Notes: generated by a model from the sequence alone, not told the origin. A stretch of 13,966 nucleotides of DNA from CAZUQH01 sp964622465 (GCA_964622465.1 CAZUQH010000034.1:1-13966); one strand, 5' to 3'; shown: positions 5,982 to 13,905, counted from the first letter of the stretch. Numbers and translations are program-made.

Positions 5982-7199
5982 CTACAGTTTTGCTACTACC
6001 GTGCGATTCTTTCCTTCTCTTTTTGCTCTGTAAAGAGCTCTGTCTGCTTTTTCAATAAGCGCTTTCCTGAGCACTGCATCATCCGGGAAAGTCGCAATTC
6101 CTATACTGGCTGTGATGTCCGGGCCAAAATTCTCCTGGACCTTTTCTCTTAACCGCTCGCAGCCAACAAATGCGGCCTGTTTACCGGTCTCCGGCAGGAT
6201 GACTACAAATTCGTCCCCGCCATACCTGGCCACCACATCAGAACCACGCACTGACTCTTTGAGGACAGAAGCAATTTGCCTGAGCAGTAAGTCCCCGGCA
6301 AGGTGACCTTTAGTATCATTATACTGTTTAAACTGGTCAAGGTCAACCAATGCGAGAGAAAACGTCAGGTCGTACCGTTGAGAACGGGCGAGTTCTTCTT
6401 CTAATCGTTCTTCGAATTCCCGGCGGTTCTTGAGACCTGTAAGCCCATCCATGCGTGATTGTTCTTCTTTTTCTTTGTATAGCAGAGTGTTCTCCACTGC
6501 CGTTCTCAGCTGACCGACGAGGTCACGCACCAGGCCAATTTCCTGTCCGCTAAAATCCTCGTCTTTTTTGACCAATGAAACAACGGCATTAATATTTTTT
6601 CTTTCAAGCGAAAGAGGAATTGATAAAACGGATGCATTACCGTCACGAATGACGGATGGCTCGGTGAGCTCATTGAGGTACTTTCCAGAACTGCTCTCTT
6701 TAACTCTCTTTAAGCAGGAGATAAGACGTTCGTCATGGGGGAATACCGCTTCCAGATTTGGTTTTTGTGTCTCCTGGTCAAGCAAGAAAATTCCACCGCC
6801 TCTGGCGTCAACTACTGAAAGGCATGAATTTAGCAATAGTATCAATAATTCATGCAGAGGTTTCTCCGAAAGAAGGTCCTGCGAGGCACGACGTAGTTGT
6901 CCGAATACACGCCTGCTTTTTGCAAGAGCGTTCAAAACCTGCACTGAACTGGCCGCGATGTAAGAGCCGGGATGTGACTGCGTCCATTCGAGAAGAGGAG
7001 CTTCCGGCGACGAGTGCCGGAAGTCAATAACGAGGTCCGGATGCGTATCGAGCAGGACGGACAGCTCTTCTAAACTACAGTTTGACGGCGCTTTTCCGGA
7101 TGGCTCCCCGAATCCCATTTCCATAAGTGCACCTGTGATAAGGTTAACGGATTCTTCTGAACCGATTACTACGTATTTTATATGTCGGTCTGTGTTCAT
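5982..7199 (-). CDS. GAF-GGDEF diguanylate cyclase with Rossmann-like N-terminus
   Basis: This predicted diguanylate cyclase makes cyclic di-GMP from two GTP. The 405 residues divide into three parts. The N-terminal alpha/beta segment (about 1-95) begins with the strand KYVVIG and contains LVIDF, resembling nucleotide-binding-like sensor domains but without a clear glycine-rich loop. A GAF-like sensor (about 104-240) follows, then a GGDEF domain (about 250-405). The active-site sequence is YGGDEF (GGDEF at 327-331), and MDGLTGLKNRREF opens the domain. An RxxD product-inhibition site (318-321) lies exactly five residues before GGDEF, so feedback control is likely. No membrane helix is seen, so it is probably cytoplasmic. 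ATG at 7197-7199 is used; a TTG at 7230-7232 would add 11 residues and overlap ribF. It is an unusual member of this ribosome/RNA gene block. Confidence 0.88.
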   Translation of the reverse strand: MNTDRHIKYVVIGSEESVNLITGALMEMGFGEPSGKAPSNCSLEELSVLLDTHPDLVIDFRHSSPEAPLLEWTQSHPGSYIAASSVQVLNALAKSRRVFGQLRRASQDLLSEKPLHELLILLLNSCLSVVDARGGGIFLLDQETQKPNLEAVFPHDERLISCLKRVKESSSGKYLNELTEPSVIRDGNASVLSIPLSLERKNINAVVSLVKKDEDFSGQEIGLVRDLVGQLRTAVENTLLYKEKEEQSRMDGLTGLKNRREFEERLEEELARSQRYDLTFSLALVDLDQFKQYNDTKGHLAGDLLLRQIASVLKESVRGSDVVARYGGDEFVVILPETGKQAAFVGCERLREKVQENFGPDITASIGIATFPDDAVLRKALIEKADRALYRAKREGKNRTVVAKL

Positions 7200-7204
7200 C
7201 TTAA

Positions 7205-8104
7205 TCAGGTAAGGAGACGACGTGCACGGCAAATATCCCTGACAATCTGACGTTTCAATGCCGGGACGCTTGCAAACAAACGTTCGTTTCTCAGTTTCTG
7301 AACGAGATAAATGGCAACAGATTGTCCAACGCGAACCGCTTTGAAGCTAGCATTCTGCGATATGACATGCGCTTCTATTTTTATCTTACCTCTGCGTTCA
7401 AAGCTCGGACGCCTGCCAATGTATATAATTGTATTATACATTTTATTATTAAGATATGTATAGCCGGCAAAGACGCCCTGTGGCAAAAGCTTTTCAGCGG
7501 GAGCGTGCACGTTGATGGTTGGGAAACCAAGTTTTTGTCCGAAACCGCGTCCTTTTTCAACGTCGCCGAGGATACTGTAATTGCGTCCCATCAGATGAGA
7601 TGCGTATTTAATTTTGCCTGCGCTAATTTGAGACCTTATTCTGGTTGAGCTTATTGGGTCTCCACGATATTTGTAGACCGGAACGAGGAACGTAGAGAAA
7701 CCAGCGGTATTCCCGATTCCGGCAATATCGTGTGGAGTTCCATGCCTTTCCCTGCCAAATCTGAAATTGGGACCGACTACTATCTCTTGAATAGGAAATT
7801 TTTTAGCAAGAACGGTAACGAATTGTTGGGGCGTAAGTTGCATCAGTGTCCGGTCAAACTTCATTGTTATTATTTCTTCGATTCCAAGTGAACCTATTAT
7901 CTGTGCTCGTTCTTGTTCGGTTGTAATACGAAACGGTGTGGCGATCGGGCGTTTGAACTGTGCCGGGAGCGGTTCAAAAGTTATTACTGCAGGTGTCGCA
8001 CAAAGTGCGTGCGCTCGCGTTACGACCAGGGACAACAACTCTCTATGGCCTAAGTGAACACCGTCAAAACCGCCAATCCCAAAAATATATTTCTTTTGTT
8101 TCAC
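7205..8104 (-). CDS. ribF: bifunctional riboflavin kinase/FMN adenylyltransferase
   Basis: This enzyme converts riboflavin to FMN and then FAD. With the GTG start at 8102-8104 it has 299 residues, the usual size. The N-terminal adenylyltransferase domain shows the nucleotidyltransferase signature GGFDGVHLGH near residues 11-20 and ISSTRIR near the domain end. The C-terminal kinase domain (about 165-299) has GQKLGFPTINV and IGRRPSF, the latter a variant of the more usual NIGxRPTF. The frame stays open back to about 8191, but that would overlap the NrnA-like gene by 79 bases and add residues unlike the family, so the GTG eight bases after its stop is preferred. No strong Shine-Dalgarno is visible, which suggests coupling. 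TruB, often encoded just before RibF, is not here. Confidence 0.93.
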   Translation of the reverse strand: MKQKKYIFGIGGFDGVHLGHRELLSLVVTRAHALCATPAVITFEPLPAQFKRPIATPFRITTEQERAQIIGSLGIEEIITMKFDRTLMQLTPQQFVTVLAKKFPIQEIVVGPNFRFGRERHGTPHDIAGIGNTAGFSTFLVPVYKYRGDPISSTRIRSQISAGKIKYASHLMGRNYSILGDVEKGRGFGQKLGFPTINVHAPAEKLLPQGVFAGYTYLNNKMYNTIIYIGRRPSFERRGKIKIEAHVISQNASFKAVRVGQSVAIYLVQKLRNERLFASVPALKRQIVRDICRARRLLT

Positions 8105-8112
8105 TACTTTAA

Positions 8113-9156
8113 TTACAGGGTACGGTAAAGCTTGCGGACATACGAGAGGACTGCGCGCCGTGCCTTGTCTGGTGTGCTTGGATATATACAACCAGCAGCG
8201 CGCTTGTGGCCTCCGCCGCCAAAATGCCGCGCAATTTCATTTGCGGTTACTTTTCCGCGGGTGCGGATGCTTATTCTGGTCCCGTCCGGCATAGACGGTT
8301 CAACGAACTGAATTGCGACCTGACTGCCATTTACTGCTTTTACTGTGTCAATAAAGTTTCCTATCTCTGAATCAGAAGCACCTGTTTCCTTTATCATATC
8401 CCTGGTTATCACGTACCATAAAACCCGGCCCGAACATGTAAGCTTAAAAGTGCAGAGAATCCGGCCGAGAAGACGCATGGAAGAGATGGGACGGCGCTGA
8501 TACACCATTTCATCAACTATCTGCGGTTTGATGTCTCTCTCTGCTATCCGTGCTGCAATCCTCAGTGATTCAGGGGTTGTGTTTGCTTCCTTGAATCCAT
8601 TTGTATCGGTGTACATACCGGTAAGAATATACAGCAACTGGTCATGGTTCGGTGTTAGTTTGAGTTCTCTGAAAAGAGGCCATAATAGTTCTGCCGTTGA
8701 GGACGCTTTTGGCTCTATATAGTTGAGCGTACCAAAATTTTCGTAGTCTGCGTGGTGGTCTACATTTACAATCCTGGCGAACTTATCAAGTTGCGCTATT
8801 CCGCCAAGACGCCCTGAATTTCCACACTCAAGCGCGAGCAGTACGTCATATTTTTTATTGACTCTACGTGCAACTCCGATAGTGTTAAACCCCGGCAGGA
8901 AACTATAAACTGCCGGCGCTTTGTCCCTGTTTACAATGGAGTACCTTTTTTTGAAGTGGCCCAGTAAGGAAGCAAGAAGGAGCTCACAGGATATGAGGTC
9001 GCCGTCCGGACGGCGATGACCTGTTATCAGGAAATTTTGTTGGGTACGGAGAATTTTTGCGAGTTCCCTGACAGCGGATGAGTTACTTCTCTTCTTCTTC
9101 GTGTAGCCGGTGGAAGATAGTTTCAATTCGCTCTGCTTTTTCTGGTGTTTTATCAT
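8113..9156 (-). CDS. nrnA: NrnA-type DHH/DHHA1 phosphoesterase
   Basis: NrnA-type enzymes hydrolyse nanoRNA, pAp or linear dinucleotides such as pGpG. The protein has the DHH motifs in order: HRRPDGD (motif I), a motif II position carrying Glu (LALECGNSGRLG) where relatives usually have Asp, NVDHH (motif III) and YTDTNGF (motif IV). A DHHA1 domain with GGGGHKRAAG lies near the C-terminus. The N-terminus is uncertain. ATG at 9154-9156 gives 347 residues but overlaps rbfA by 74 bases and adds a Lys/Ser-rich extension; a TTG at 9124-9126 would be ten residues shorter. No ATG, GTG or TTG lies nearer the conserved beginning. The position after rbfA is typical for nrnA. With a diguanylate cyclase two genes on, pGpG is an attractive substrate, but that is inference. 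Confidence 0.87.
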   Translation of the reverse strand: MIKHQKKQSELKLSSTGYTKKKRSNSSAVRELAKILRTQQNFLITGHRRPDGDLISCELLLASLLGHFKKRYSIVNRDKAPAVYSFLPGFNTIGVARRVNKKYDVLLALECGNSGRLGGIAQLDKFARIVNVDHHADYENFGTLNYIEPKASSTAELLWPLFRELKLTPNHDQLLYILTGMYTDTNGFKEANTTPESLRIAARIAERDIKPQIVDEMVYQRRPISSMRLLGRILCTFKLTCSGRVLWYVITRDMIKETGASDSEIGNFIDTVKAVNGSQVAIQFVEPSMPDGTRISIRTRGKVTANEIARHFGGGGHKRAAGCIYPSTPDKARRAVLSYVRKLYRTL

Positions 9157-9445
9157 ATATAAAATTAAGGCTTGGGGTATATCTAAGGCGTACCCGCTGA
9201 CTAAGGAGCTGACGAATTTGAGGAGTCAGCCGTTCAATTGCGAGCTGCGATTCGCGTATTTGCTCCTGCGTGCCAAAGGTACTGTAAAATATTCTTGCTT
9301 CACGCAAGTCCCTGGTTATAATAACATTGCGAACTGTTATAAGGCCGAGCCTTGGTTCTTCCAGTTCCATCGCAATAATTTCAGAAATTCCCTTCTGAAC
9401 AAGGCGTGCTACTCTTTCTGACCTTATGCTAACTGGTTGCGCCAT
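9083..9445 (-). CDS. rbfA: 30S ribosome-binding factor A
   Basis: RbfA is a small KH-fold protein that binds the immature 30S subunit and assists 16S rRNA maturation. The 120 residues match the family: the N-terminal RSERVARLVQKGISEII, the central GLITVRNVIITRDLREARIFYSTFG, and the late RVRLRYTPSLNFIYDKTPEKAERIE followed by a Glu-rich tail (HEEEEK). The ATG at 9443-9445 begins 16 bases after infB ends, without a recognisable Shine-Dalgarno, so coupling is likely. Its 3' end runs into the NrnA-like reading frame. The order infB-rbfA-nrnA is common in bacteria and strongly supports the call. Confidence 0.95.
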   Translation of the reverse strand: MAQPVSIRSERVARLVQKGISEIIAMELEEPRLGLITVRNVIITRDLREARIFYSTFGTQEQIRESQLAIERLTPQIRQLLSQRVRLRYTPSLNFIYDKTPEKAERIETIFHRLHEEEEK

Positions 9446-9461
9446 TTTAGGAACTTGCTCG

Positions 9462-11267
9462 TTAAACAGGAATTTCGACTATTTCAAATTCCTCGATGGT
9501 ATCATCGGGATATATATCCTTTACGCCTTCAACTACAATACCGCATTCCATCCCATCTTTTATTTCACGGACATCCTGCTTAAAATGTTTCAAAGAAGTA
9601 ATCTTGCCAGTGCCTTTTATTTCACCTTCATGAATTACTCTGGCGCGAAGGTTCCTGACTATCTTGCCAGAACTAACTGTGCAACCAAGTACAACACCAA
9701 TTTTGGGTACGTGAAACAGGCGGCGAACGTGTGCGGTGCCAACTATGTTTTCTTTCTTGTGTGGTTTTAGAATTCCCTGCATTGCCTGTTCTATTTCTTC
9801 CTGGAGCCGGTAAATTATGTCATAGGTGTATATGTTTATACTGTTGTGCTTTGCGAGGTCACGCGCGCACGGCATAACCGGCACGTTGAAACCCACGATA
9901 CAACAGTTACTAACCTGAGCCAATAGTATGTCACTGTCGGTAATCTGACCGACACCTTCATGGATGATTTCGAGTTTGACTTCGGGATTTTTTATTCTTC
10001 CGAGCAGGTCCTTGATTGCTTCCAACGAACCTGACATGTCCGTCTTTAAGATTATTTTGAATTCCTGAGGACCTTTAGTTTGTGCCTGCATAGCAAGTTC
10101 TTCTAATGAGGCGCGATGAACTTCTGCAAATCTTGCAGGCACTTTAGCTGATTTCAAAGCGCTCTCTCTAGCTTCTGTCCCTGAACTGTATACGTGGAAC
10201 AAATCACCTGCGGACGGCAGATTTTCTGTCAACCCAAGCACCTCTACAGGAACAGAAGGACCAGCTTCCTTTACTTGCTGACCGCGGTCATCCGTCATTG
10301 CACGGATTTTCCCAGAAGATGCTCCTGCGACGATTATATCACCCGTCCTTAGTGTGCCTTCCTGAACCAGAAGTGTTGCGAGCCGGCCCTTGTGTGGGTC
10401 GAGACGTGACTCAATCACAACACCACTCGCCGGGCCCTCGGGGTCCGCTTTGAGTTCCATCATTTCCGCAAGGATCAGGATACGCTCGAGTATTTCGTTA
10501 ACTCCGACTTTTTCCTTCGCTGAGATTTCTTCAAAATCTACAGGTTCTTCCCAAATACCAGGTGCAACACCCTGCTCGGCAAGCTGGCTTTTGACCACAT
10601 CCGGGTCTGCACCAGGAAGGTCGATTTTATTTATTGCAACGATAATCGGAACCTTCGCCGCCCTGCAGTGATTTATCGATTCTATGGTCTGCGGCATGAC
10701 ACCATCATCAGCAGCAACTACAAGCACTACTATGTCAGCTACCTTACCACCGCGAGACCTCATAGCTGTAAACGATTCGTGTCCCGGAGTATCGAGAAAA
10801 ATAATGTCACCATGTTTGGCACTTACGCGATAGGCGCCGATGTGCTGCGTGAGTCCGCCTTTTTCTTTTGCTGCTACGCGGCTGCTCCTGATAGCGTCAA
10901 GCAGTGTAGTTTTGCCATGGTCAACGTGACCCATAATGGTAACAACCGGGGGACGGGGTTTACCTCGTTTAGGCGGTTTTGGGGGTACTGGTGGTTTTGG
11001 GGGTACTTCTGGTTTTGGGGGCGCCTGCGGCTTTGGCACGGCTTGCTTTTTTGGCTTTGATGGTTTCGGCGCAGTTTTCTCAAGCGCAGTCTTTACCGGC
11101 TTCTTAACGTGCTTGGGAGTTTTAAGATAGTTCTTTACACGAGTAACTTCTTTTTCTGAGAGGCCAGACGATGCGGTTTTATGGACAGTCACACCAGCTT
11201 TCTTGAGAACATCAAGGAGTTCCTGTGACGTTATATGAAATTGTTTTGCTATTTCATGAACTCTCAT
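9462..11267 (-). CDS. infB: translation initiation factor IF-2, compact form
   Basis: IF-2 is the GTPase that places fMet-tRNA on the 30S subunit and drives subunit joining. At 601 residues it is compact compared with the roughly 890-residue E. coli protein. One IF2_N helical module (1-50) is followed by a basic, Pro-rich linker (about 51-107) and then the G domain, with G1 GHVDHGKT at 113-120, G2 around GGLTQHIGAY, G3 DTPGH at 159-163, G4 NKID at 213-216 and G5 SAK at 249-251. Domains II, III and IV (fMet-tRNA binding) complete the protein. The ATG overlaps the end of nusA by 14 bases, and no Shine-Dalgarno stands out, so translation is probably coupled. There is no YlxR or L7Ae gene between nusA and infB. 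Confidence 0.97.
   Translation of the reverse strand: MRVHEIAKQFHITSQELLDVLKKAGVTVHKTASSGLSEKEVTRVKNYLKTPKHVKKPVKTALEKTAPKPSKPKKQAVPKPQAPPKPEVPPKPPVPPKPPKRGKPRPPVVTIMGHVDHGKTTLLDAIRSSRVAAKEKGGLTQHIGAYRVSAKHGDIIFLDTPGHESFTAMRSRGGKVADIVVLVVAADDGVMPQTIESINHCRAAKVPIIVAINKIDLPGADPDVVKSQLAEQGVAPGIWEEPVDFEEISAKEKVGVNEILERILILAEMMELKADPEGPASGVVIESRLDPHKGRLATLLVQEGTLRTGDIIVAGASSGKIRAMTDDRGQQVKEAGPSVPVEVLGLTENLPSAGDLFHVYSSGTEARESALKSAKVPARFAEVHRASLEELAMQAQTKGPQEFKIILKTDMSGSLEAIKDLLGRIKNPEVKLEIIHEGVGQITDSDILLAQVSNCCIVGFNVPVMPCARDLAKHNSINIYTYDIIYRLQEEIEQAMQGILKPHKKENIVGTAHVRRLFHVPKIGVVLGCTVSSGKIVRNLRARVIHEGEIKGTGKITSLKHFKQDVREIKDGMECGIVVEGVKDIYPDDTIEEFEIVEIPV
10972..11043 (-). repeat. 18-bp tandem repeat coding the IF-2 Pro-rich linker
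   Basis: Four adjacent 18-base units (10972-10989, 10990-11007, 11008-11025, 11026-11043) encode six-residue blocks of the PKPxxP type inside IF-2. The first two units differ at one base; the third and fourth are progressively diverged. The unit length is a multiple of three, so copy-number change would lengthen or shorten the linker without a frameshift. On the plus strand it appears as Gly/Phe-rich coding potential, which is a shadow. Confidence 0.8.
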
Positions 11268-12543
11268 GGCTTTTGTTTTTTGTGGAAGCTGTTTTGGGCA
11301 ACGTCTTGCGAGCTGCTTCTATTATCTTTTCGGAGGTCTTTGCACCAATACCGGGAATTCTACTGAGTTGTTCTACAGTTGTGGCTGCAATATCATCGAT
11401 TGAATGCCAGCCAGCGTTTGCAAGTGCATTTGCGGTTTTCTCACCGACAGACGGGAGTTCCGTAAATGCCTTCACACTATTCTGTTTTTCTTCACGGCGC
11501 TGCTCTTCGCTCTTTATGTCTATATGCCAGCCGGTGAGTCGCGCAGCAAGTTTTACGTTCTGACCACCTTTACCAATTGCAAGCGACAATTGGTCCTGCT
11601 TAACAGTAACGTAGGCCTGTTTGCGCTCGCGATTAATTGAAACATGCGTTATTTTTGCCGGATTAAGCGCATTCGCTATATACGTAGCTGCATCATTATC
11701 CCACGCGATAAGGTCTATTTTTTCACTACCGAGTTCATCTATTACTGATTGGACGCGTACGCCTTTGACCCCTACGCACGCACCGACAGGGTCAACCCTT
11801 GGATTATGTGACATGACGGTTACCTTGCAGCGTCGTCCTGCATCACGGACAAGATGCTTTATCTCAACTGTCCCGTCTGCAATCTCTGGAACCTCGAGAG
11901 CGAACAGGTCACGCACGAGTTGTGGGTGGGTGCGTGAAACAATCATACGGCAGCCAGAAGAGGTCGCTTCTGTCTCAAGGACATAGACTTTTACTCTATC
12001 GCCGGAGGTCAGACGCTCTCCTTCTATCTGTTCACGCACGGGGAGCAGGCCTTCGACTTTCCCCATATCCAGAATTATGGTTCCTCGCATAATCCGGTTT
12101 ACAACGCCTGTCATAACCGTTCTTTCTTTATCTTTATACTCCTTATAAATGTTCTCGCGTTCTATTTCGCGAATACGCTGGATTATAACCTGTTTCGCAG
12201 ATTGTGCTGCTATTCTGCCAATTTGTGTTGTATCCGCGCTGACGGCAACGGTCCCGCCAAGTTGGACATCTGGAGAAATGCGCACCGCGTCCTCAAGAGA
12301 GATTTCCATGTCGGCATCGGTAACTTTCTCAACCACATTCTTGTGTATCTCTGCTGTTATTTCTCCGGTTTGGGGGTCAACGTGTGCCGTAAAATCCTGC
12401 TTTTTACCAAGATGTTTGCGGAATGCACTCGTAAGCGCTGTCTCTATCATTTCAAGAACGGTCTTACGCGGTATACCTTTCTCCCGTTCTATTTGCTCCA
12501 GCACATGAATAATTTCATTGACCGGACTCTCCATATTCTTCAT
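11254..12543 (-). CDS. nusA: transcription termination/antitermination factor NusA
   Basis: NusA binds RNA polymerase and nascent RNA and modulates pausing, termination and antitermination. The 429 residues show the N-terminal polymerase-binding domain (about 1-130), an S1 domain (about 138-205, with TGVVNRIMRGTIILDMG), and two KH domains (about 210-350, including VGVKGVRVQSVIDEL and AIGKGGQNVKLAARLTG). A C-terminal helix-hairpin-helix region (about 360-413) contains LPSVGEKTANAL and IPGIGAKTSEKI. The ATG at 12541-12543 lies 15 bases after proS; GTGGA upstream is a weak Shine-Dalgarno. An in-frame ATG three codons later is possible. rimP, the usual gene before nusA, is absent, and proS is in its place. 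The 3' end overlaps infB. Confidence 0.97.
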   Translation of the reverse strand: MKNMESPVNEIIHVLEQIEREKGIPRKTVLEMIETALTSAFRKHLGKKQDFTAHVDPQTGEITAEIHKNVVEKVTDADMEISLEDAVRISPDVQLGGTVAVSADTTQIGRIAAQSAKQVIIQRIREIERENIYKEYKDKERTVMTGVVNRIMRGTIILDMGKVEGLLPVREQIEGERLTSGDRVKVYVLETEATSSGCRMIVSRTHPQLVRDLFALEVPEIADGTVEIKHLVRDAGRRCKVTVMSHNPRVDPVGACVGVKGVRVQSVIDELGSEKIDLIAWDNDAATYIANALNPAKITHVSINRERKQAYVTVKQDQLSLAIGKGGQNVKLAARLTGWHIDIKSEEQRREEKQNSVKAFTELPSVGEKTANALANAGWHSIDDIAATTVEQLSRIPGIGAKTSEKIIEAARKTLPKTASTKNKSHESS

Positions 12544-12558
12544 AAGGAATCCACTATA

Positions 12559-13833
12559 TCAAATTTTGCCATTGACTTCAAGTGCTTTAAGTACGCTTGC
12601 CGTTGTCCGTGATAGCTCTACCTCCTCGGTATTGCCTGTTTTGCGCAGACGGATTTCTGCATGACCTTCTTGAAATGAGCGACCGCCTATATTGACTCGG
12701 ACGGGGATTCCTACCAGGTCGGCGTCTTTAAATTTAACTCCTATAGACGTTTGGAGCCGGTCATCAAGCAACGTCTCTACGTTCCTCGCAAGTAATTCCT
12801 GGTACAGTGTGTCAGCAAGCTTTTTTACTTCCGGCTTTTCATATTCAAGCGCTGATATGAGCACCTGGAAAGGAGCTATTGATGGTGTCCAGATGATGCC
12901 ATATTTATCGGACGATTGTTCTATTGCTGCTGCAATTATTCTTGAAACACCTATGCCGTAGCAACCCATAATAAATGGAGCCGCTTTGCCACGCGCATCA
13001 GTAAAAACAGCATCCATTGGTGCGGAATACCTGGTTCCAAGATAAAAAGTATGACCAACCTCAATTGCTTTCTCGCGTTTTAACTGTTTGCTCTTGCATC
13101 GAGGGCAGGTTTTTGGGATTTCTTTCAGGATTTTGACGTTACTGCCCCAGTTGCAGGAGGGGCACATGACGATTTCATCCTCGCCTGTTTCACAAGGCAC
13201 CATAAATTCATGCGACATTACACCGCCAATAAGCCCGGTTTCTCCTGAGACGCGGATGGTCTTTAAGGCCATGCGAGCGAATATGCGGTCGTAAGTCGCA
13301 AGCATCTTGTCGTATGAGTCATGCGCCTGTGTCTCGTTTGCGTCAAAACTGTATGCGTCTTTCATATAGAACTCTCTGGCCCGTATGAGACCGAAACGGG
13401 GCCTGAGTTCATCTCTGAATTTTGTCTGGAATTGATAAACCAGGAGCGGCAACTGACGCCAGGAAGAAATCTCCTGTCCGATTAGCGCAGTGATGACTTC
13501 TTCGTGTGTTGGCCCGAGGCAGAAGTCGCGGTCGTTCCGGTCTTTCAAACGCATAAGCTCTTTGCCATATGCTGACCAGCGCCCGGTTTTCTCCCAGAGC
13601 TCCTTTGGCTGAATGGTAGGGAGTAGCAATTCCTGGCCACCCGCTGCGTTCATCTCTTCCCGGATGATTCCCTCTATTTTTTTCAAGCACTTGAAGCCGG
13701 CAGGCAGGAATTCATAAATACCACTCGCAAGTTTGCGCACAAGTCCTGTGCGCAGCATCAGTTTGTGCGCGATTGTCTGTGCTTCTCTGGGCGGCTCTTT
13801 AAGCGTAGGCATTAAGTAATTTGACCAGCGCAT
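12559..13833 (-). CDS. proS: prolyl-tRNA synthetase lacking INS editing domain
   Basis: ProRS charges tRNA-Pro with proline. The class II catalytic core is complete: the N-terminus resembles bacterial ProRS (RWSNYLMPTLKEPP), motif 2 is in FRDELRPRFGLIRAREFYMKDAYSF, motif 3 is in GCYGIGVSRII, and a C-terminal anticodon-binding domain occupies about 325-424. The protein has 424 residues, against 572 in E. coli. Where the roughly 180-residue INS editing domain would be, about 45 residues join SHEFM to VGHTFYLG, with two CxxC pairs (C224/C227 and C243/C246) that could form a zinc ribbon. ATG at 13831-13833 is used because GGAGGG lies eight bases upstream; a TTG nine codons earlier is less likely. 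Without INS, Ala-tRNA-Pro would need editing by a separate protein. Confidence 0.95.
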   Translation of the reverse strand: MRWSNYLMPTLKEPPREAQTIAHKLMLRTGLVRKLASGIYEFLPAGFKCLKKIEGIIREEMNAAGGQELLLPTIQPKELWEKTGRWSAYGKELMRLKDRNDRDFCLGPTHEEVITALIGQEISSWRQLPLLVYQFQTKFRDELRPRFGLIRAREFYMKDAYSFDANETQAHDSYDKMLATYDRIFARMALKTIRVSGETGLIGGVMSHEFMVPCETGEDEIVMCPSCNWGSNVKILKEIPKTCPRCKSKQLKREKAIEVGHTFYLGTRYSAPMDAVFTDARGKAAPFIMGCYGIGVSRIIAAAIEQSSDKYGIIWTPSIAPFQVLISALEYEKPEVKKLADTLYQELLARNVETLLDDRLQTSIGVKFKDADLVGIPVRVNIGGRSFQEGHAEIRLRKTGNTEEVELSRTTASVLKALEVNGKI

Positions 13834-13875
13834 ATTATTTTCCCTCCACTTTAACTTCAAATATTACTTTATATT

Positions 13876-13905
13876 AGTATACAAAATTATCGGGAGATAT
13901 GGAAA
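13876..13905 (-). promoter_or_regulatory. candidate promoter of proS-nusA operon
   Basis: TATACT (13876-13881) is a five-of-six -10, with TTTCCA (13900-13905) as a four-of-six -35 at 18 bp. It would start RNA near 13869 and leave a leader of about 36 bases. A second pairing, GATAAT (13886-13891) with TTGTCA (13911-13916) at 19 bp, overlaps it. Either would open the operon just after the upstream reading frame ends. Confidence 0.4.

Noticed and set aside
11030..11052. Sigma-54-like TGGCAC...TTGC on the plus strand
   Set aside because: Only three bases separate the elements where five are needed, it lies inside infB, and no plus-strand gene follows.
10936..11130. Plus-strand Gly/Phe-rich frame resembling a silk or nucleoporin repeat
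   Set aside because: It is the reverse reading of the PKPxxP repeat in IF-2.
11621..12508. Long plus-strand open frames opposite nusA
   Set aside because: Ser/Ile/Arg-rich antisense shadows of a well-supported nusA, with no SD or conserved motif.
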